34,648 nt of DNA from Alphaproteobacteria bacterium UBA1002 (GCA_002291845.1 DBAU01000016.1:527-35174); one strand, 5' to 3'. Shown: positions 15,324-24,119, counted from the stretch's first letter. A program made the numbers and translations. Notes: generated by a model from the letters alone, not told the origin.

Positions 15324-16304
15324 TTAGCGGGTCACCATGCAGCTCTGGCCGCGCGCAGAAAGCGCGCTGCATAATTGCTTGGCTCCATTGGCGCTAAGGC
15401 CGGAAACACGCAGGCGGTAGAAGGTGCCTTGCGGAAGGTCAGCTTTCACGATCAGATACTGCTTGCCGCCGAGCAGATCGCTATGCTTGCGCTTGATCTG
15501 ATTCCATGTCGTGGTGGCTTCAGCAGGCGTTTTGAGAGCGGCCAGCTGGATAAAGGCATTTCCTGTTTCCTGAGTAGCGGGAGGGGCAGCAGCGACTGTT
15601 TTTGTCGCGGGGGTCAGACTAACCAACTTTTGCTCAGGTATTGCTAAAGGTTTGGGGGATGTTTTTGGCTCGGCATTCGAGGAGACAGGCTTTGTTTCAG
15701 GGGGTAAGGAAACATTTTCTTGTGGTGTTTTCTCCATTGGTTTTTTTGCCTGGGCCGGAGCATCCATAAATCGCTTGGGTTGCTCTGCAGAGTTCACGTC
15801 GGTTTCTTCTGACTTTTGAGCGGTTTCAGTAAGCGGCGCTTTCACCACAGGCGGAGGAAGTAGCTTTACATGTGCCGGTGCATCCTCAGAGAGAGGCTTT
15901 TCCACATTCCCCTCTTCACGAATCCACACCTTCATGTCTTCATGTTTGCGCGGCACATCGGGTTGAGCTTCCCGACTAACCATAGGCTCTTCAGGCTCAG
16001 GCAGTAGTTGCTCCACCGGCTCTTCTGTCTGCCCAGACTGGTCACTGATGACATTATAGACGGACATATCCTGATAAGGCGTTTGCATGCCACCGGGATC
16101 GGCAGGTTTCACTTTAACGGGACCTGCCTCTGCACGCACAATACCGCCGCCCTCTCCTTGATGGCTGCTTTGATACGCATACCAAGCTAACGCAAAAAAG
16201 CCAGCAACCACAAGCATGACGACGGCAACAGACATCCAGCGGAGGCCAGCACCCTCGAGTTCTTCCAGCGAAACTTCTTCGTCCGCGTCGTAATCATTTT
16301 TCAT
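15324..16304 (-). CDS. SPOR-domain membrane protein
   Basis: A 326-residue bitopic protein. An acidic cytoplasmic tail (DADEEVSLEELEGAG) precedes one membrane helix at about residues 23-45. A long Pro/Glu/Lys-rich periplasmic linker fills about 50-245. The C-terminal SPOR domain (about 248-326) begins NAFIQLAALKTPAEA, continues with KADLPQGTFYRLRVSGLSAN and ends AKQLCSALSARGQSCMVTR. SPOR domains bind denuded peptidoglycan strands at the septum, so a role in cell division is inferred. The gene occupies the usual alphaproteobacterial position between argS and nagZ. The linker is low-complexity and probably disordered. Confidence 0.92.
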   Translation of the reverse strand: MKNDYDADEEVSLEELEGAGLRWMSVAVVMLVVAGFFALAWYAYQSSHQGEGGGIVRAEAGPVKVKPADPGGMQTPYQDMSVYNVISDQSGQTEEPVEQLLPEPEEPMVSREAQPDVPRKHEDMKVWIREEGNVEKPLSEDAPAHVKLLPPPVVKAPLTETAQKSEETDVNSAEQPKRFMDAPAQAKKPMEKTPQENVSLPPETKPVSSNAEPKTSPKPLAIPEQKLVSLTPATKTVAAAPPATQETGNAFIQLAALKTPAEATTTWNQIKRKHSDLLGGKQYLIVKADLPQGTFYRLRVSGLSANGAKQLCSALSARGQSCMVTR

Positions 16305-16344
16305 GTGAAATATGCACCTTTTTCTTGCAGGAGCCGATTGAGTA

Positions 16345-18084
16345 TTAACGCATTTCTTCCAGTGGTTCTACCCCTAACACGTGCAAGCCACTGGCAATCA
16401 CTGTTGCAACAGCCTTGGCAAGAGTGAGGCGGGCGGCACTGAGGTCCGTATTATCTTCCAATAGAAAACGCATGCCGGGATCCTCGTTGCCGAGGCTCCA
16501 TAATCCATGCAATTCCGAGGCAAGCTCGTAAAGGTAATAGGCTACCCGATGTGGCTCATAGGCTTGTGCGGCAGATTCTACCAGACGTGGCCAGTAACAA
16601 AGCCGACGAATCAGAGCCAATTCCGCCGGATGCGAAAGATGCGCTACTAGTGCCGCATCCGCGGATTGGGTGCGTGCGGAGGCTTCCTGTGCATGGGGTT
16701 GACGAAGGACAGAGTGGCAGCGGGCATGCGCATACTGCACATAAAAAACCGGATTGTCCTTGGACTGCTCTTTAACTTTTTCAAGATCAAAATCAAGAGG
16801 CTGTTCGGGTTTGCGTGTGAGCATGACAAAGCGAAGCACATCCTTACCCACTTCATCTAAAACATCACGTACCGTAATGAATGTACCGGCGCGTTTCGAC
16901 ATTTTAAATGGTTGTCCTGATTTAAAAAGCTTTACAAGCTGACATAAAATGACTTCAAGTGATGCCTTATCTTCAGAAAGAACTTTAATAAGCGCCTTCA
17001 TCCGACTGATATATCCACCGTGATCTGCCCCAAGAACCATGACCAGTTTTGGAAATCCACGACTTAGCTTATCCTGAGCATAGGCAACATCTCCCGCGAA
17101 ATAGGTATAACTACCGTCAGACTTAGCCAGTGGACGGTCACAATCATCGCCATGGGCGGTTGAGCGGAACAAAAGCTGTTCCCGTGGCTCCCAATCATCA
17201 GGGATTTTTCCTTTGGGTGGCTCGAGAATTCCCCGGTAAAGCAATCCTTTTGTATCAAGCGACTCTAACACTTGAGGAATTCTGCCTTCTTCATGCAAAG
17301 TGCGCTCTGATGTGAATACATCATGACAAATGCCTAGATCCGCCAGATCCTGTCGTATCAGTGCCATCATCTGCGCAATGGCGAACTGACGTACCTGAGG
17401 TAACCACTCATGTTCAGGTAGCGCGCTAAGGCTGCTGCCCTCTTGAGCGGCAAGCGATTGCCCAACCGGAATCAGATAATCTCCGGGATAGAGTCCAGCG
17501 GGGATTTCGCCAATTTCATCACCCAACGCCTCGCGATAACGCAGATAGACGGATCGCGCCAGTACGTCGGTCTGAGCACCTGCGTCATTTATGTAATACT
17601 CACGTGTGACATTATATCCGGCCTTTTGAAGCAGTAGAGCCAGGGCGTCGCCTGCCACCGCTCCACGTGCGTGGCCAATATGCATCGGCCCCGTCGGATT
17701 CGCAGAGACATATTCTATGTTGATGGCTTCTTGGCCACCTAAATTCGAGCTACCATACTCTGTGCCAGCATGAAGTATCGTGAGCAGCTGACGTTGCCAA
17801 AATATGGACGTCAGTGTCAGATTAATAAAACCGGGCCCCGCCACATTAACGGCAACAAGATCGGGATGGGCTAGCAGTCTATTTCGAACGACTTCCGCGA
17901 TTTCGCGCGGTGTTTTGCCCAAAGGTTTGGCCAAAACCATCGCAGCATTGGTGGCCAGATCGCCATGGCTGGCATCCTTGGGAAGCTCCACCGTGATCGT
18001 GCGCATGACATCCGTGGGAAATGTACCAAACTCATCTTCAACAACCGCTTGAATATGAAATTTTAATTCATTGAATATATTCAT
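16345..18084 (-). CDS. argS: Arginine–tRNA ligase
   Basis: A class I synthetase charging tRNA-Arg, 579 residues. The N-terminal additional domain covers about residues 1-90 (SHGDLATNAAMVLAKPLGK). The ATP-binding motif is NPTGPMHIGHARGAVAGDAL with HIGH at 135-138. VLGADHGGYISRMKALIKVL and FKMSKRAGTFITVRDVLDEV mark the second half of the catalytic site. The C-terminal helical anticodon-binding domain starts after PVFYVQYAHARCHSVLRQ. The gene starts two bases after the dgt stop and is followed after 40 bases by the SPOR gene. Confidence 0.97.
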   Translation of the reverse strand: MNIFNELKFHIQAVVEDEFGTFPTDVMRTITVELPKDASHGDLATNAAMVLAKPLGKTPREIAEVVRNRLLAHPDLVAVNVAGPGFINLTLTSIFWQRQLLTILHAGTEYGSSNLGGQEAINIEYVSANPTGPMHIGHARGAVAGDALALLLQKAGYNVTREYYINDAGAQTDVLARSVYLRYREALGDEIGEIPAGLYPGDYLIPVGQSLAAQEGSSLSALPEHEWLPQVRQFAIAQMMALIRQDLADLGICHDVFTSERTLHEEGRIPQVLESLDTKGLLYRGILEPPKGKIPDDWEPREQLLFRSTAHGDDCDRPLAKSDGSYTYFAGDVAYAQDKLSRGFPKLVMVLGADHGGYISRMKALIKVLSEDKASLEVILCQLVKLFKSGQPFKMSKRAGTFITVRDVLDEVGKDVLRFVMLTRKPEQPLDFDLEKVKEQSKDNPVFYVQYAHARCHSVLRQPHAQEASARTQSADAALVAHLSHPAELALIRRLCYWPRLVESAAQAYEPHRVAYYLYELASELHGLWSLGNEDPGMRFLLEDNTDLSAARLTLAKAVATVIASGLHVLGVEPLEEMR

Positions 18085-18086
18085 TA

Positions 18087-19259
18087 TTATTTGCTATCCA
18101 TAGTAAATATACGTGTGTGTTCGTCCATAGCGAAACGATCTGTCATTCCGGCGATAAAATCAGCTACAATGCGGGCTCGCTGAAAATCATCTTTTCCCTC
18201 TGTCATGGTACGCCATCGGGTTGGTAAGCATTCGGGTTCTGCATGAAAGAATAGAAATAACTCTTTGATTAAACTCCTTGCTTTGCTTGCCATGCGATTC
18301 ACCGTGTAGTGTCGGTACATCCGTTTCATCAAAAAAGCCTTTAAGGCCTGATTTGCCTCTTGAACTTCTTTAGAGAAATCTGCCACCGGGGCGCCAAGCG
18401 CGCGGATATCTTCTGCCCGCTCGATCCGATGCTGTTGAATATTGGCTAATGTCTGTTGCTCCAGATCAACGGCCATGCAGTTTATCATGCGCCGGATTAC
18501 TTCATGCATGCGCCGACGAGGGTGCACGTTTGGGTAACGCATACTCACATCTTTGATCAAGGTGCCAATAAGCGGCATGTCTTCAAAGTCATGCAAGGTA
18601 AATAGACCGGCACGAATGCCATCTTCAATGTCATGATTGTGGTAAGCAATATCATCGCATAATGCAGCAATCTGGGCCTCCAGCGAAGGCCAGCTATTAA
18701 GCTCTAGATCATGTTTTGCCTGATATTCTGCAATGGCGTGCGGAATCGTAGATGTAAGTGGACCGTTATGTTTGGCAATGCCTTCCAGCGTTTCCCAGGT
18801 CAAATTAAGCCCATCAAAATCAGCATAGCGATTTTCAAGGTGGGTTAATATACGAATGGCATGCGCGTTGTGATTAAATCCGCCGTAAGGCGCCATTACT
18901 TCTTGCAGTCCATCTTCACCCGCATGTCCAAAGGGAGTATGGCCAAGATCGTGAGACAAGGCCAGTGTTTCGCCAAGATCCTCATTGAGATGAAGGCGGC
19001 GACACAGTGAGCGGCTTAGTTGGGCCACCTCAAGGCTGTGGGTCAGACGGGTGCGGTAATGATCCCCTTCATGATTTACAAACACTTGTGTTTTATACTC
19101 TAATCGACGAAAAGCAGCGCAGTGAACAATGCGATCTCGGTCTCGCTGAAAGGGGGATCGTCCTGGACTTTCCTCCTCAGGATGCAGGCGCCCACGGCTA
19201 CACGAAGGCAGGCACGCATACGGTGCAAGCAGCGATTCATAATCCATAGAAGAAAACAT
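18087..19259 (-). CDS. dgt: Deoxyguanosinetriphosphate triphosphohydrolase-like protein
   Basis: An HD-domain hydrolase that cleaves dNTPs to deoxynucleosides and triphosphate. The protein has 390 residues. The metal site is made of HSLEV with His74, the His-Asp pair in LSHDLGHTPFGHAGEDGL (His103, Asp104), and a later Asp in the helix ALCDDIAYHNHDIEDGI. FRRLEYKTQVFVNHEGDHYR is the family's substrate-side motif. It is the first gene of the long minus-strand run to serS and diverges from erpA across about 100 bases. No strong ribosome site is visible before ATG 19259. Confidence 0.95.
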   Translation of the reverse strand: MFSSMDYESLLAPYACLPSCSRGRLHPEEESPGRSPFQRDRDRIVHCAAFRRLEYKTQVFVNHEGDHYRTRLTHSLEVAQLSRSLCRRLHLNEDLGETLALSHDLGHTPFGHAGEDGLQEVMAPYGGFNHNAHAIRILTHLENRYADFDGLNLTWETLEGIAKHNGPLTSTIPHAIAEYQAKHDLELNSWPSLEAQIAALCDDIAYHNHDIEDGIRAGLFTLHDFEDMPLIGTLIKDVSMRYPNVHPRRRMHEVIRRMINCMAVDLEQQTLANIQQHRIERAEDIRALGAPVADFSKEVQEANQALKAFLMKRMYRHYTVNRMASKARSLIKELFLFFHAEPECLPTRWRTMTEGKDDFQRARIVADFIAGMTDRFAMDEHTRIFTMDSK

Positions 19260-19285
19260 AGCAGCACGCTAGATACTGCGTATGG

Positions 19286-19314
19286 TTGAAGCAAGGGCTT
19301 TGTTGTTCTACATT
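19286..19314 (+). promoter_or_regulatory. Predicted sigma-70 promoter of erpA–xthA
   Basis: TTGAAG (19286-19291) and TACATT (19309-19314) are spaced by 17 bases in the dgt–erpA divergent region. The start point would be near 19321, about 44 bases before the erpA ATG. Both boxes match consensus only in part. Confidence 0.4.
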
Positions 19315-19364
19315 AAGTCTGAAGCAACCTCTTTATATGTTCGTTGGAAAGAAGAAACATACCG

Positions 19365-19751
19365 ATGGCGCAAATGGATAATCTTGAACCTTCACCTGCT
19401 ACCTTGCCTACACTTGTGGAACAGCCATTTCAGCTGACAGCGAACGCTGCGCGCAGAATCTCAGCACTGCTGGCAGATGAGCCAGAGGGAACGTGGTTGC
19501 GCATCTCAGTGATGGGAGGGGGGTGTTCTGGCTTTCAATACAAGTATGATTTCGAGGTCGCCGAACCGAGCGAGGATGATACACAAATTCTGGAAGGGGG
19601 TGCTCGGGTCGCGGTGGATAGCACATCTATGGAATTTCTGAAGCAGTCTGTCCTAGATTACGTAGAGACATTAGGCGGCGCAGCCTTTGAAATTCGCAAT
19701 CCTAATACCACAGCCTCCTGCGGGTGCGGTAATTCCTTTTCCATCATGTGA
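19365..19751 (+). CDS. erpA: A-type iron–sulfur cluster insertion protein
   Basis: ErpA-type carriers take Fe–S clusters from the assembly machinery to client enzymes. From ATG 19365 (MAQMDNLEPSP) the protein has 128 residues; a TTG at 19344 would add seven and is less likely. The conserved cysteines are all present: GGGCSGFQYKY (Cys54) and ASCGCGNSF (Cys119, Cys121). The spacing and the final NSFSIM fit the ErpA/IscA family. It lies divergent from dgt, its usual alphaproteobacterial neighbour, and is followed after two bases by xthA. Confidence 0.94.
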   Translation: MAQMDNLEPSPATLPTLVEQPFQLTANAARRISALLADEPEGTWLRISVMGGGCSGFQYKYDFEVAEPSEDDTQILEGGARVAVDSTSMEFLKQSVLDYVETLGGAAFEIRNPNTTASCGCGNSFSIM

Positions 19752-19753
19752 CC

Positions 19754-20542
19754 ATGTCACTGCGTATTGCCACTTGGAATGTGAACTCTATCCGTGCCCG
19801 TATTGGGCATTTAGCGGATTACCTAGCTGACGAGTCGCCAGACATTCTCCTACTTCAGGAGACAAAAATAGAAGACCATGCTTTTCCGCGGGAGGTACTG
19901 GAGGAGCGTGGCTATAACCTCGCGTTATATGGTCAGAAAACGTATAATGGCGTTGCTATTGCTTCGCGATTGCCACTGGAGGATGTGCAGTTTGGTTTGC
20001 CGGGCGATTCGTCCGGGCAAGCCAGGTACATACAGGCGACACTCTCACTGCCTCAGGACCGTGCGCTCTGTGTGGCATCAGTATATGTCCCTAACGGTCA
20101 GGCGGTCGATTCGGAAAAATTTCCCTACAAACTTCATTTTCTTGAGCTTCTTCGCCAGCATGCCAAAGAGCTGCTCCGCCACTACCCCCTGGTGGTAATG
20201 GGCGGCGATTACAACGTTGCACCCTACCCTGTGGATGTGTTTGACCCTTCCGGACTGGATGGTTCGGTATGCTATCATCCTCTGGAACGTGAGCGTTTTC
20301 GAGCCCTTCTGCATGCGGGCTTATATGATGCGTACCGTGTACAGCACCCACAAACGCACGCTTTTAGCTGGTGGGACTATCGTCAGAATGCCTTTGCCAG
20401 AAATCACGGGCTACGCATCGATCATCTGCTGCTTTCCGCGCAAGCAGTGGACCATATGATAGACTGCACAATGAGCACAAGATGGCGGGCCTTAGAGAAA
20501 CCCTCCGACCACGTGCCTGTGACCTGCTCTCTTATGTCCTAA
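19754..20542 (+). CDS. xthA: Exodeoxyribonuclease III / AP endonuclease
   Basis: This Mg-dependent base-excision repair enzyme cuts 5' to abasic sites and degrades 3' ends. From ATG 19754 it has 262 residues. The signature blocks are ATWNVNSIRARIGHLADYL, PDILLLQETKIEDHAFP with the metal-binding Glu, VASVYVPNGQ, VVMGGDYNVAP, RIDHLLLS, and the catalytic His in KPSDHVPVTCSL. It starts two bases after the erpA stop. Its last four bases overlap the end of the convergent pleD gene (shared 20539-20542), and no terminator separates the two. Confidence 0.96.
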   Translation: MSLRIATWNVNSIRARIGHLADYLADESPDILLLQETKIEDHAFPREVLEERGYNLALYGQKTYNGVAIASRLPLEDVQFGLPGDSSGQARYIQATLSLPQDRALCVASVYVPNGQAVDSEKFPYKLHFLELLRQHAKELLRHYPLVVMGGDYNVAPYPVDVFDPSGLDGSVCYHPLERERFRALLHAGLYDAYRVQHPQTHAFSWWDYRQNAFARNHGLRIDHLLLSAQAVDHMIDCTMSTRWRALEKPSDHVPVTCSLMS

Positions 20543-21957
20543 AATCCTGTCTCTGCCAGACGGGGTGCCGGCTCATACATACCCTCCGGCACAGGAAGCG
20601 TCTGGTTGCGGCCACCATGCTTGGCCTGATACAGCGCGTTATCCGCGCGTTTGATAAGCTCTGCCGGCGTATCTCCCGAGAAATTAAGGCTTGAGAGTCC
20701 GATACTGAGGGTTTTTTGAATTTCTCCCACTGCATGGGAAATTTTAAAGGGCGTCCGTTCCACCGACTGGCGTAGACGCTCAGCCAGCCCAAAAGCAGCT
20801 CGCGCATCCGCCTCAGGCATAAGGATCACGAATTCCTCACCGCCAATGCGCGCAGCGAGGTCCGATGAACGCACGGTGGCCACAATATGTTTAGCCAGCT
20901 GCTTTAATACTTCGTCCCCCACATCATGGCCATATGTGTCATTCACTGACTTGAAATGGTCCATATCCATAATGAGTAAGGAAATTGGCTTATTGTTCTG
21001 CAGGCAGTTTGTTACCATGTTCTGAAGGTGGGCATCCAAATAATGTCGGTTGTAGAGACCGGTCAGCGCATCGGTAACAGCCATGGAAATGCTGGACTGG
21101 TAATTCTGCTTGAGCGCATCTTGATATTTCTTGCGGCGAATCTGGGTTTTAACGCGCGCTGCCATTTCATTATGATCTACAGGTAGCAGCAGATAGTCGT
21201 TTATTCCAAGCTCAAGACCCTTAAGTACTAACTGCATTTCGGCATCATCTACCAGCATGATGATGGGAACGTTACGGATGGATTCCACATTACGCATATG
21301 GGCGCAAATGCGAAGCGCATCCGCATCATTGAGCTGGGTGCTGATAACAATCAGGTCAACATCAAATAGACTCTGCAAGGTTGGAATGGCCTGTGAGGCC
21401 TCATCCACGGTTGTAACGCGATAGTGTTCCTTTAATTTTTCTGTCAGCTTGCTGCTTTGAACGATATCATCATCAATCAACACGACATGTGCGCCGGAAA
21501 CATCGGAAGTGAAGCTATTTTGATTCTCATTGAGAATCCCCATTTGGATGCCTGTTTTATCGCGCAGTCGCAATTCATCCAGCAGCACTTTGATGCGCAC
21601 GAGTGAGCGAACGCGGGCTAACAAAGCCGTGTCATTAATGGGCTTGGTCAGAAAGTCATCCGCGCCTGCTTCCAACCCACTGACGCGATCTGATGGATCG
21701 CTTAATGCGGTCACCATAACCACCGGGATGTGAGAAATGGAAACATCTGCTTTTATACGACGGCACGTTTCAAAGCCGTCCATGCCCGGCATCATGACAT
21801 CCAGCAAAATGATATCAGGCTTGTGTTGTTTCGCTTGTGCGATAGCTTCAAAGCCATCTTTCGCGGTGATGACGTCGTAATACTCATTCGTCAGCTTGGC
21901 TTCGAGCAGCTTGACGTTGGCAGGAACATCATCGACGACCAGTATCAGTGCCGTCAT
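20539..21957 (-). CDS. pleD: Diguanylate cyclase response regulator PleD (REC–REC–GGDEF)
   Basis: PleD makes cyclic di-GMP and drives the motile-to-sessile switch in Caulobacter. The protein has 472 residues. REC1 holds the phospho-acceptor Asp53 in IILLDVMMPGMDGFE and Lys in DDFLTKPIND. REC2 (about 150-275) reads LIVISTQLND at the equivalent place, so it has no acceptor Asp; in known PleD it serves as a dimer adaptor. The cyclase domain starts at DALTGLYNRHYLD and carries GGEEF at 372-376. RSSD at 363-366 is the inhibitory c-di-GMP site at the usual distance, so product inhibition is expected. The ATG shares one base with the divK stop (TAATG). Confidence 0.96.
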   Translation of the reverse strand: MTALILVVDDVPANVKLLEAKLTNEYYDVITAKDGFEAIAQAKQHKPDIILLDVMMPGMDGFETCRRIKADVSISHIPVVMVTALSDPSDRVSGLEAGADDFLTKPINDTALLARVRSLVRIKVLLDELRLRDKTGIQMGILNENQNSFTSDVSGAHVVLIDDDIVQSSKLTEKLKEHYRVTTVDEASQAIPTLQSLFDVDLIVISTQLNDADALRICAHMRNVESIRNVPIIMLVDDAEMQLVLKGLELGINDYLLLPVDHNEMAARVKTQIRRKKYQDALKQNYQSSISMAVTDALTGLYNRHYLDAHLQNMVTNCLQNNKPISLLIMDMDHFKSVNDTYGHDVGDEVLKQLAKHIVATVRSSDLAARIGGEEFVILMPEADARAAFGLAERLRQSVERTPFKISHAVGEIQKTLSIGLSSLNFSGDTPAELIKRADNALYQAKHGGRNQTLPVPEGMYEPAPRLAETGF

Positions 21958-22415
21958 TATAACCCAGTGGCTTCAGTGTGCAGAAAACGTTTCACTGCCG
22001 CAAGAAAGTCAGCAATGGAAATAGGCTTGGAGATATATTCTTCGCAACCTGCGCGCAATATTTTCTCTTCATCGTCTTTCATTGCAAAAGCAGTCACGGC
22101 AATGATCGGAATATGTCGAATATCGGCATCTGCCTCAATGCGCTTTGTTACTTCTAACCCAGATATTTCTGGTAGTTGAATATCCATAAGAATTAAATCA
22201 GGGCGAAGGTTTCTGGCGAGATTAATTGCCTCATATCCTTCTTTGGTTTCAATGGTTTCATAACCATTGGCCCCCAGAAGATCTCTGAAAAGTTTCAAAT
22301 TAAGATCATTATCTTCCACGATGAGGATTCGCTTTGGGCCACCGCGCGAAGCGGGCTGGCCCGCTTTCGGTGCAACAGTGCCGGGCAATTGCGAAGATGG
22401 CGTAGTATAATACAT
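21957..22415 (-). CDS. divK: Single-domain response regulator DivK
   Basis: DivK is a CheY-like regulator that controls cell-cycle kinases in alphaproteobacteria. The receiver domain (about 28-150) is extremely typical: RILIVEDNDLNLKLFRDLL, DLILMDIQLPEISGLEVTKR with acceptor Asp78, IIAVTAFAMKDDEE, and CEEYISKPISIADFL. The product is 152 residues because of a 28-residue Pro/Gly-rich N-terminal extension absent from Caulobacter DivK. No internal start is available, and TAGG lies five bases before ATG 22415, so the extension is probably real. The stop overlaps the pleD start, which keeps the classic divK–pleD operon. Confidence 0.95.
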   Translation of the reverse strand: MYYTTPSSQLPGTVAPKAGQPASRGGPKRILIVEDNDLNLKLFRDLLGANGYETIETKEGYEAINLARNLRPDLILMDIQLPEISGLEVTKRIEADADIRHIPIIAVTAFAMKDDEEKILRAGCEEYISKPISIADFLAAVKRFLHTEATGL

Positions 22416-22462
22416 CGTACCTACACATATTATTCTAGGATAGACGTTAGCAATGAAGCATT

Positions 22463-22491
22463 AAAAAAGCCTTTACGCTGTAGGCTTTTTT
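22463..22491 (-). terminator. Rho-independent terminator after HPr
   Basis: AAAAAAGCCT and AGGCTTTTTT form a perfect 10-bp stem around a nine-base loop. Read on the minus strand it follows the HPr stop by a few bases and ends in a T run, so it closes the hpf–hprK–rapZ–EIIA–HPr transcript before divK. Confidence 0.88.
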
Positions 22492-22495
22492 TGTC

Positions 22496-22804
22496 TCAGT
22501 CCTCGCCAAATTTTGCATTGATGAGGTTTTCTAAAGCCACCAGACATTCAGCGGCTTGAGGACCTTGCGCATCAAGCCGCAGATGAGCCCCTTTTTCAGC
22601 CGCAAGCATCAGTAGCGCCAGCATAGAGCTTCCATTAACCGGCCCGTCACGTTCTGGCGAATAGATTGTTCCATTTTCCCAGACTCGTGTCACGCTAACC
22701 TTTGCCTGATGCGCTTCCACGGTCTTGACGAATTTTGTGGTGGCACGGGCGTGCAAACCTTTTAGGTTCTGAATCGTGACATGGATGCTTTTTTTCTCAC
22801 TCAC
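22496..22804 (-). CDS. ptsH: HPr-family phosphocarrier protein with an insertion
   Basis: HPr carries phosphate from enzyme I to EIIA proteins. It starts at GTG 22804 and has 102 residues, longer than the usual 85-90. His18 in LKGLHARATTKFV is the phospho-carrier. Ser60 in VNGSSMLALLMLAAEKG is the site used by HPr kinase. The His-to-Ser distance is 42 residues, against 31 in E. coli HPr. The extra residues sit around RVWENGTIYSPERDGP, before the regulatory helix. hprK lies in the same run, which agrees with Ser phosphorylation. No enzyme I gene is in the window. A strong terminator follows. Confidence 0.93.
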   Translation of the reverse strand: MSEKKSIHVTIQNLKGLHARATTKFVKTVEAHQAKVSVTRVWENGTIYSPERDGPVNGSSMLALLMLAAEKGAHLRLDAQGPQAAECLVALENLINAKFGED

Positions 22805-22813
22805 GACAGGATC

Positions 22814-23218
22814 TTACGCTTTTTTTATAAGAAGGTTACGTGCAATATTGATGTATTTTCTGCCGGATTCCTGAGCTTGCAATACGACCTGACTAAGCGG
22901 CATCACACTGCGTACATTAATCAGCTTGATAAGCATGGGAAGGTTAACCCCGGCGAGTACTTCAATACGATCACTGTTCATCACAGAGATTGCGAGATTA
23001 GACGGTGTGCCACCAAACATATCGGTCAGGATAACCACTCCATTGCCGCCATCCACTGACTCCACGGCGCGCAAAATATCTTCGCGACGTTTTTCCATAT
23101 CATCTCCGGGCGCAATGCAAACCGTTTCAATGCGCTCCTGCGGGCCCATAATGTGCTCGCAGATAGCAACAAACTCTTTTGCTAGATTGCCATGCGTTAC
23201 CAGTACAACGCCAATCAT
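22814..23218 (-). CDS. Mannose-family PTS EIIA component
   Basis: A 134-residue cytoplasmic phosphotransfer protein. The N-terminus MIGVVLVTHGNLAKEFV places the phospho-acceptor at His9, as in ManX-type EIIA. VVILTDMFGGTPSNLAISVM is the other hallmark of the fold. No EIIB, EIIC or EIID genes are near, so a regulatory rather than sugar-uptake role is likely. In alphaproteobacteria such lone EIIA proteins work with HprK and HPr in signalling. The HPr start is 9 bases downstream. Confidence 0.93.
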   Translation of the reverse strand: MIGVVLVTHGNLAKEFVAICEHIMGPQERIETVCIAPGDDMEKRREDILRAVESVDGGNGVVILTDMFGGTPSNLAISVMNSDRIEVLAGVNLPMLIKLINVRSVMPLSQVVLQAQESGRKYINIARNLLIKKA

Positions 23219-23270
23219 TGATTATCCTATGGTTTTTCTTTCCGTACATCAATACGCGAGGGTGCTTCTG

Positions 23271-24119
23271 TCAACCCCCAAGCTCCCGATGGCGCACTAG
23301 GCAATTCATTTTTTTGTTACGGAGGTAATCTGCCAACGCCTCAACAAGATAGACAGAGCGATGCTTTCCGCCCGTACAGCCCAAAGCAAGTGTAAAGTAG
23401 CTCTTACCTTCCTGCGCGTAGCGCGGCAGAAGAAAATCAATCAATGAGGTGAGGTGCTGAAAGAAATCAGCATAGCCTGGGTCTTGTTGAATATACTCAC
23501 CTACTGCCGGATTTTGCCCCGTGAGTGCGCGCAGGTCTTCGATGTAATGCGGGTTTTGTAGAAAGCGCACATCAATGACCATGTCTGCTTCACGGGGGAT
23601 CCCACGACGATACGAGAATGACAAAAGCTGGACATTCAATGATGAACGATCATGAGCGTAGAGCTCATTAAGCGAGCGCTTTAAGTCATGCGGCCCAAAA
23701 TCAGTAGTATCGATAATGTGATCCGCTTGATCACGAATACCCTGCAATAGCTGCGCTTCTAATCGAATGCCATCTTCCACGGGGCGGTCCAGCGCCAGAG
23801 GATGACTGTGCCGGGTCTCTGTGAATCGACGCAACAAAACTTGCTCGTCACAGGCAAGAAACACAACATCAATAACGGCATCAGGATACTGTTTGCGAAG
23901 ATTATCGCGCAAACGAAGAAATGGCTCAGCAGAAAAGTCACGCGAGCGGACATCAGAGCATAAAGCTAGTCGTGTGCGCTGCCCTGCGATCGCCTGCACA
24001 ACCACAGGAATAATGGGCAGTGGAAGATTATCGATCGCTTCAAAACCAAGATCACCAAACGTTTTTAAGGCAACAGATTTTCCGGCGCCAGAAAACCCAA
24101 TCAGCATCACAATATGCAT
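23271..24119 (-). CDS. rapZ: RapZ-family nucleotide-binding protein
   Basis: A P-loop protein of 283 residues. The start at ATG 24119 follows AAGGAG; upstream residues in the same frame overlap hprK and have no ribosome site. Walker A is GFSGAGKS (8-15), then DLGFEAIDNLPLPI. The C-terminal domain shows YRRGIPREADMVIDVRFLQN PHY and the final LALGCTGGKHRSVYLVEALA. In E. coli RapZ binds small RNAs GlmY and GlmZ and controls amino-sugar synthesis; that circuit is not known to exist in alphaproteobacteria. The start overlaps the hprK stop (TGATG), which suggests coupling. Confidence 0.95.
   Translation of the reverse strand: MHIVMLIGFSGAGKSVALKTFGDLGFEAIDNLPLPIIPVVVQAIAGQRTRLALCSDVRSRDFSAEPFLRLRDNLRKQYPDAVIDVVFLACDEQVLLRRFTETRHSHPLALDRPVEDGIRLEAQLLQGIRDQADHIIDTTDFGPHDLKRSLNELYAHDRSSLNVQLLSFSYRRGIPREADMVIDVRFLQNPHYIEDLRALTGQNPAVGEYIQQDPGYADFFQHLTSLIDFLLPRYAQEGKSYFTLALGCTGGKHRSVYLVEALADYLRNKKMNCLVRHRELGG

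Noticed and set aside
20539..20542. Overlap of the xthA and pleD stops as a regulatory device
   Set aside because: A four-base tail-to-tail overlap is common in compact genomes and needs no special explanation.
22416..22462. CtrA-type site (TTAA-N7-TTAA) before divK
   Set aside because: Only one TTAA half is present; the second half at the right distance reads TTGC.
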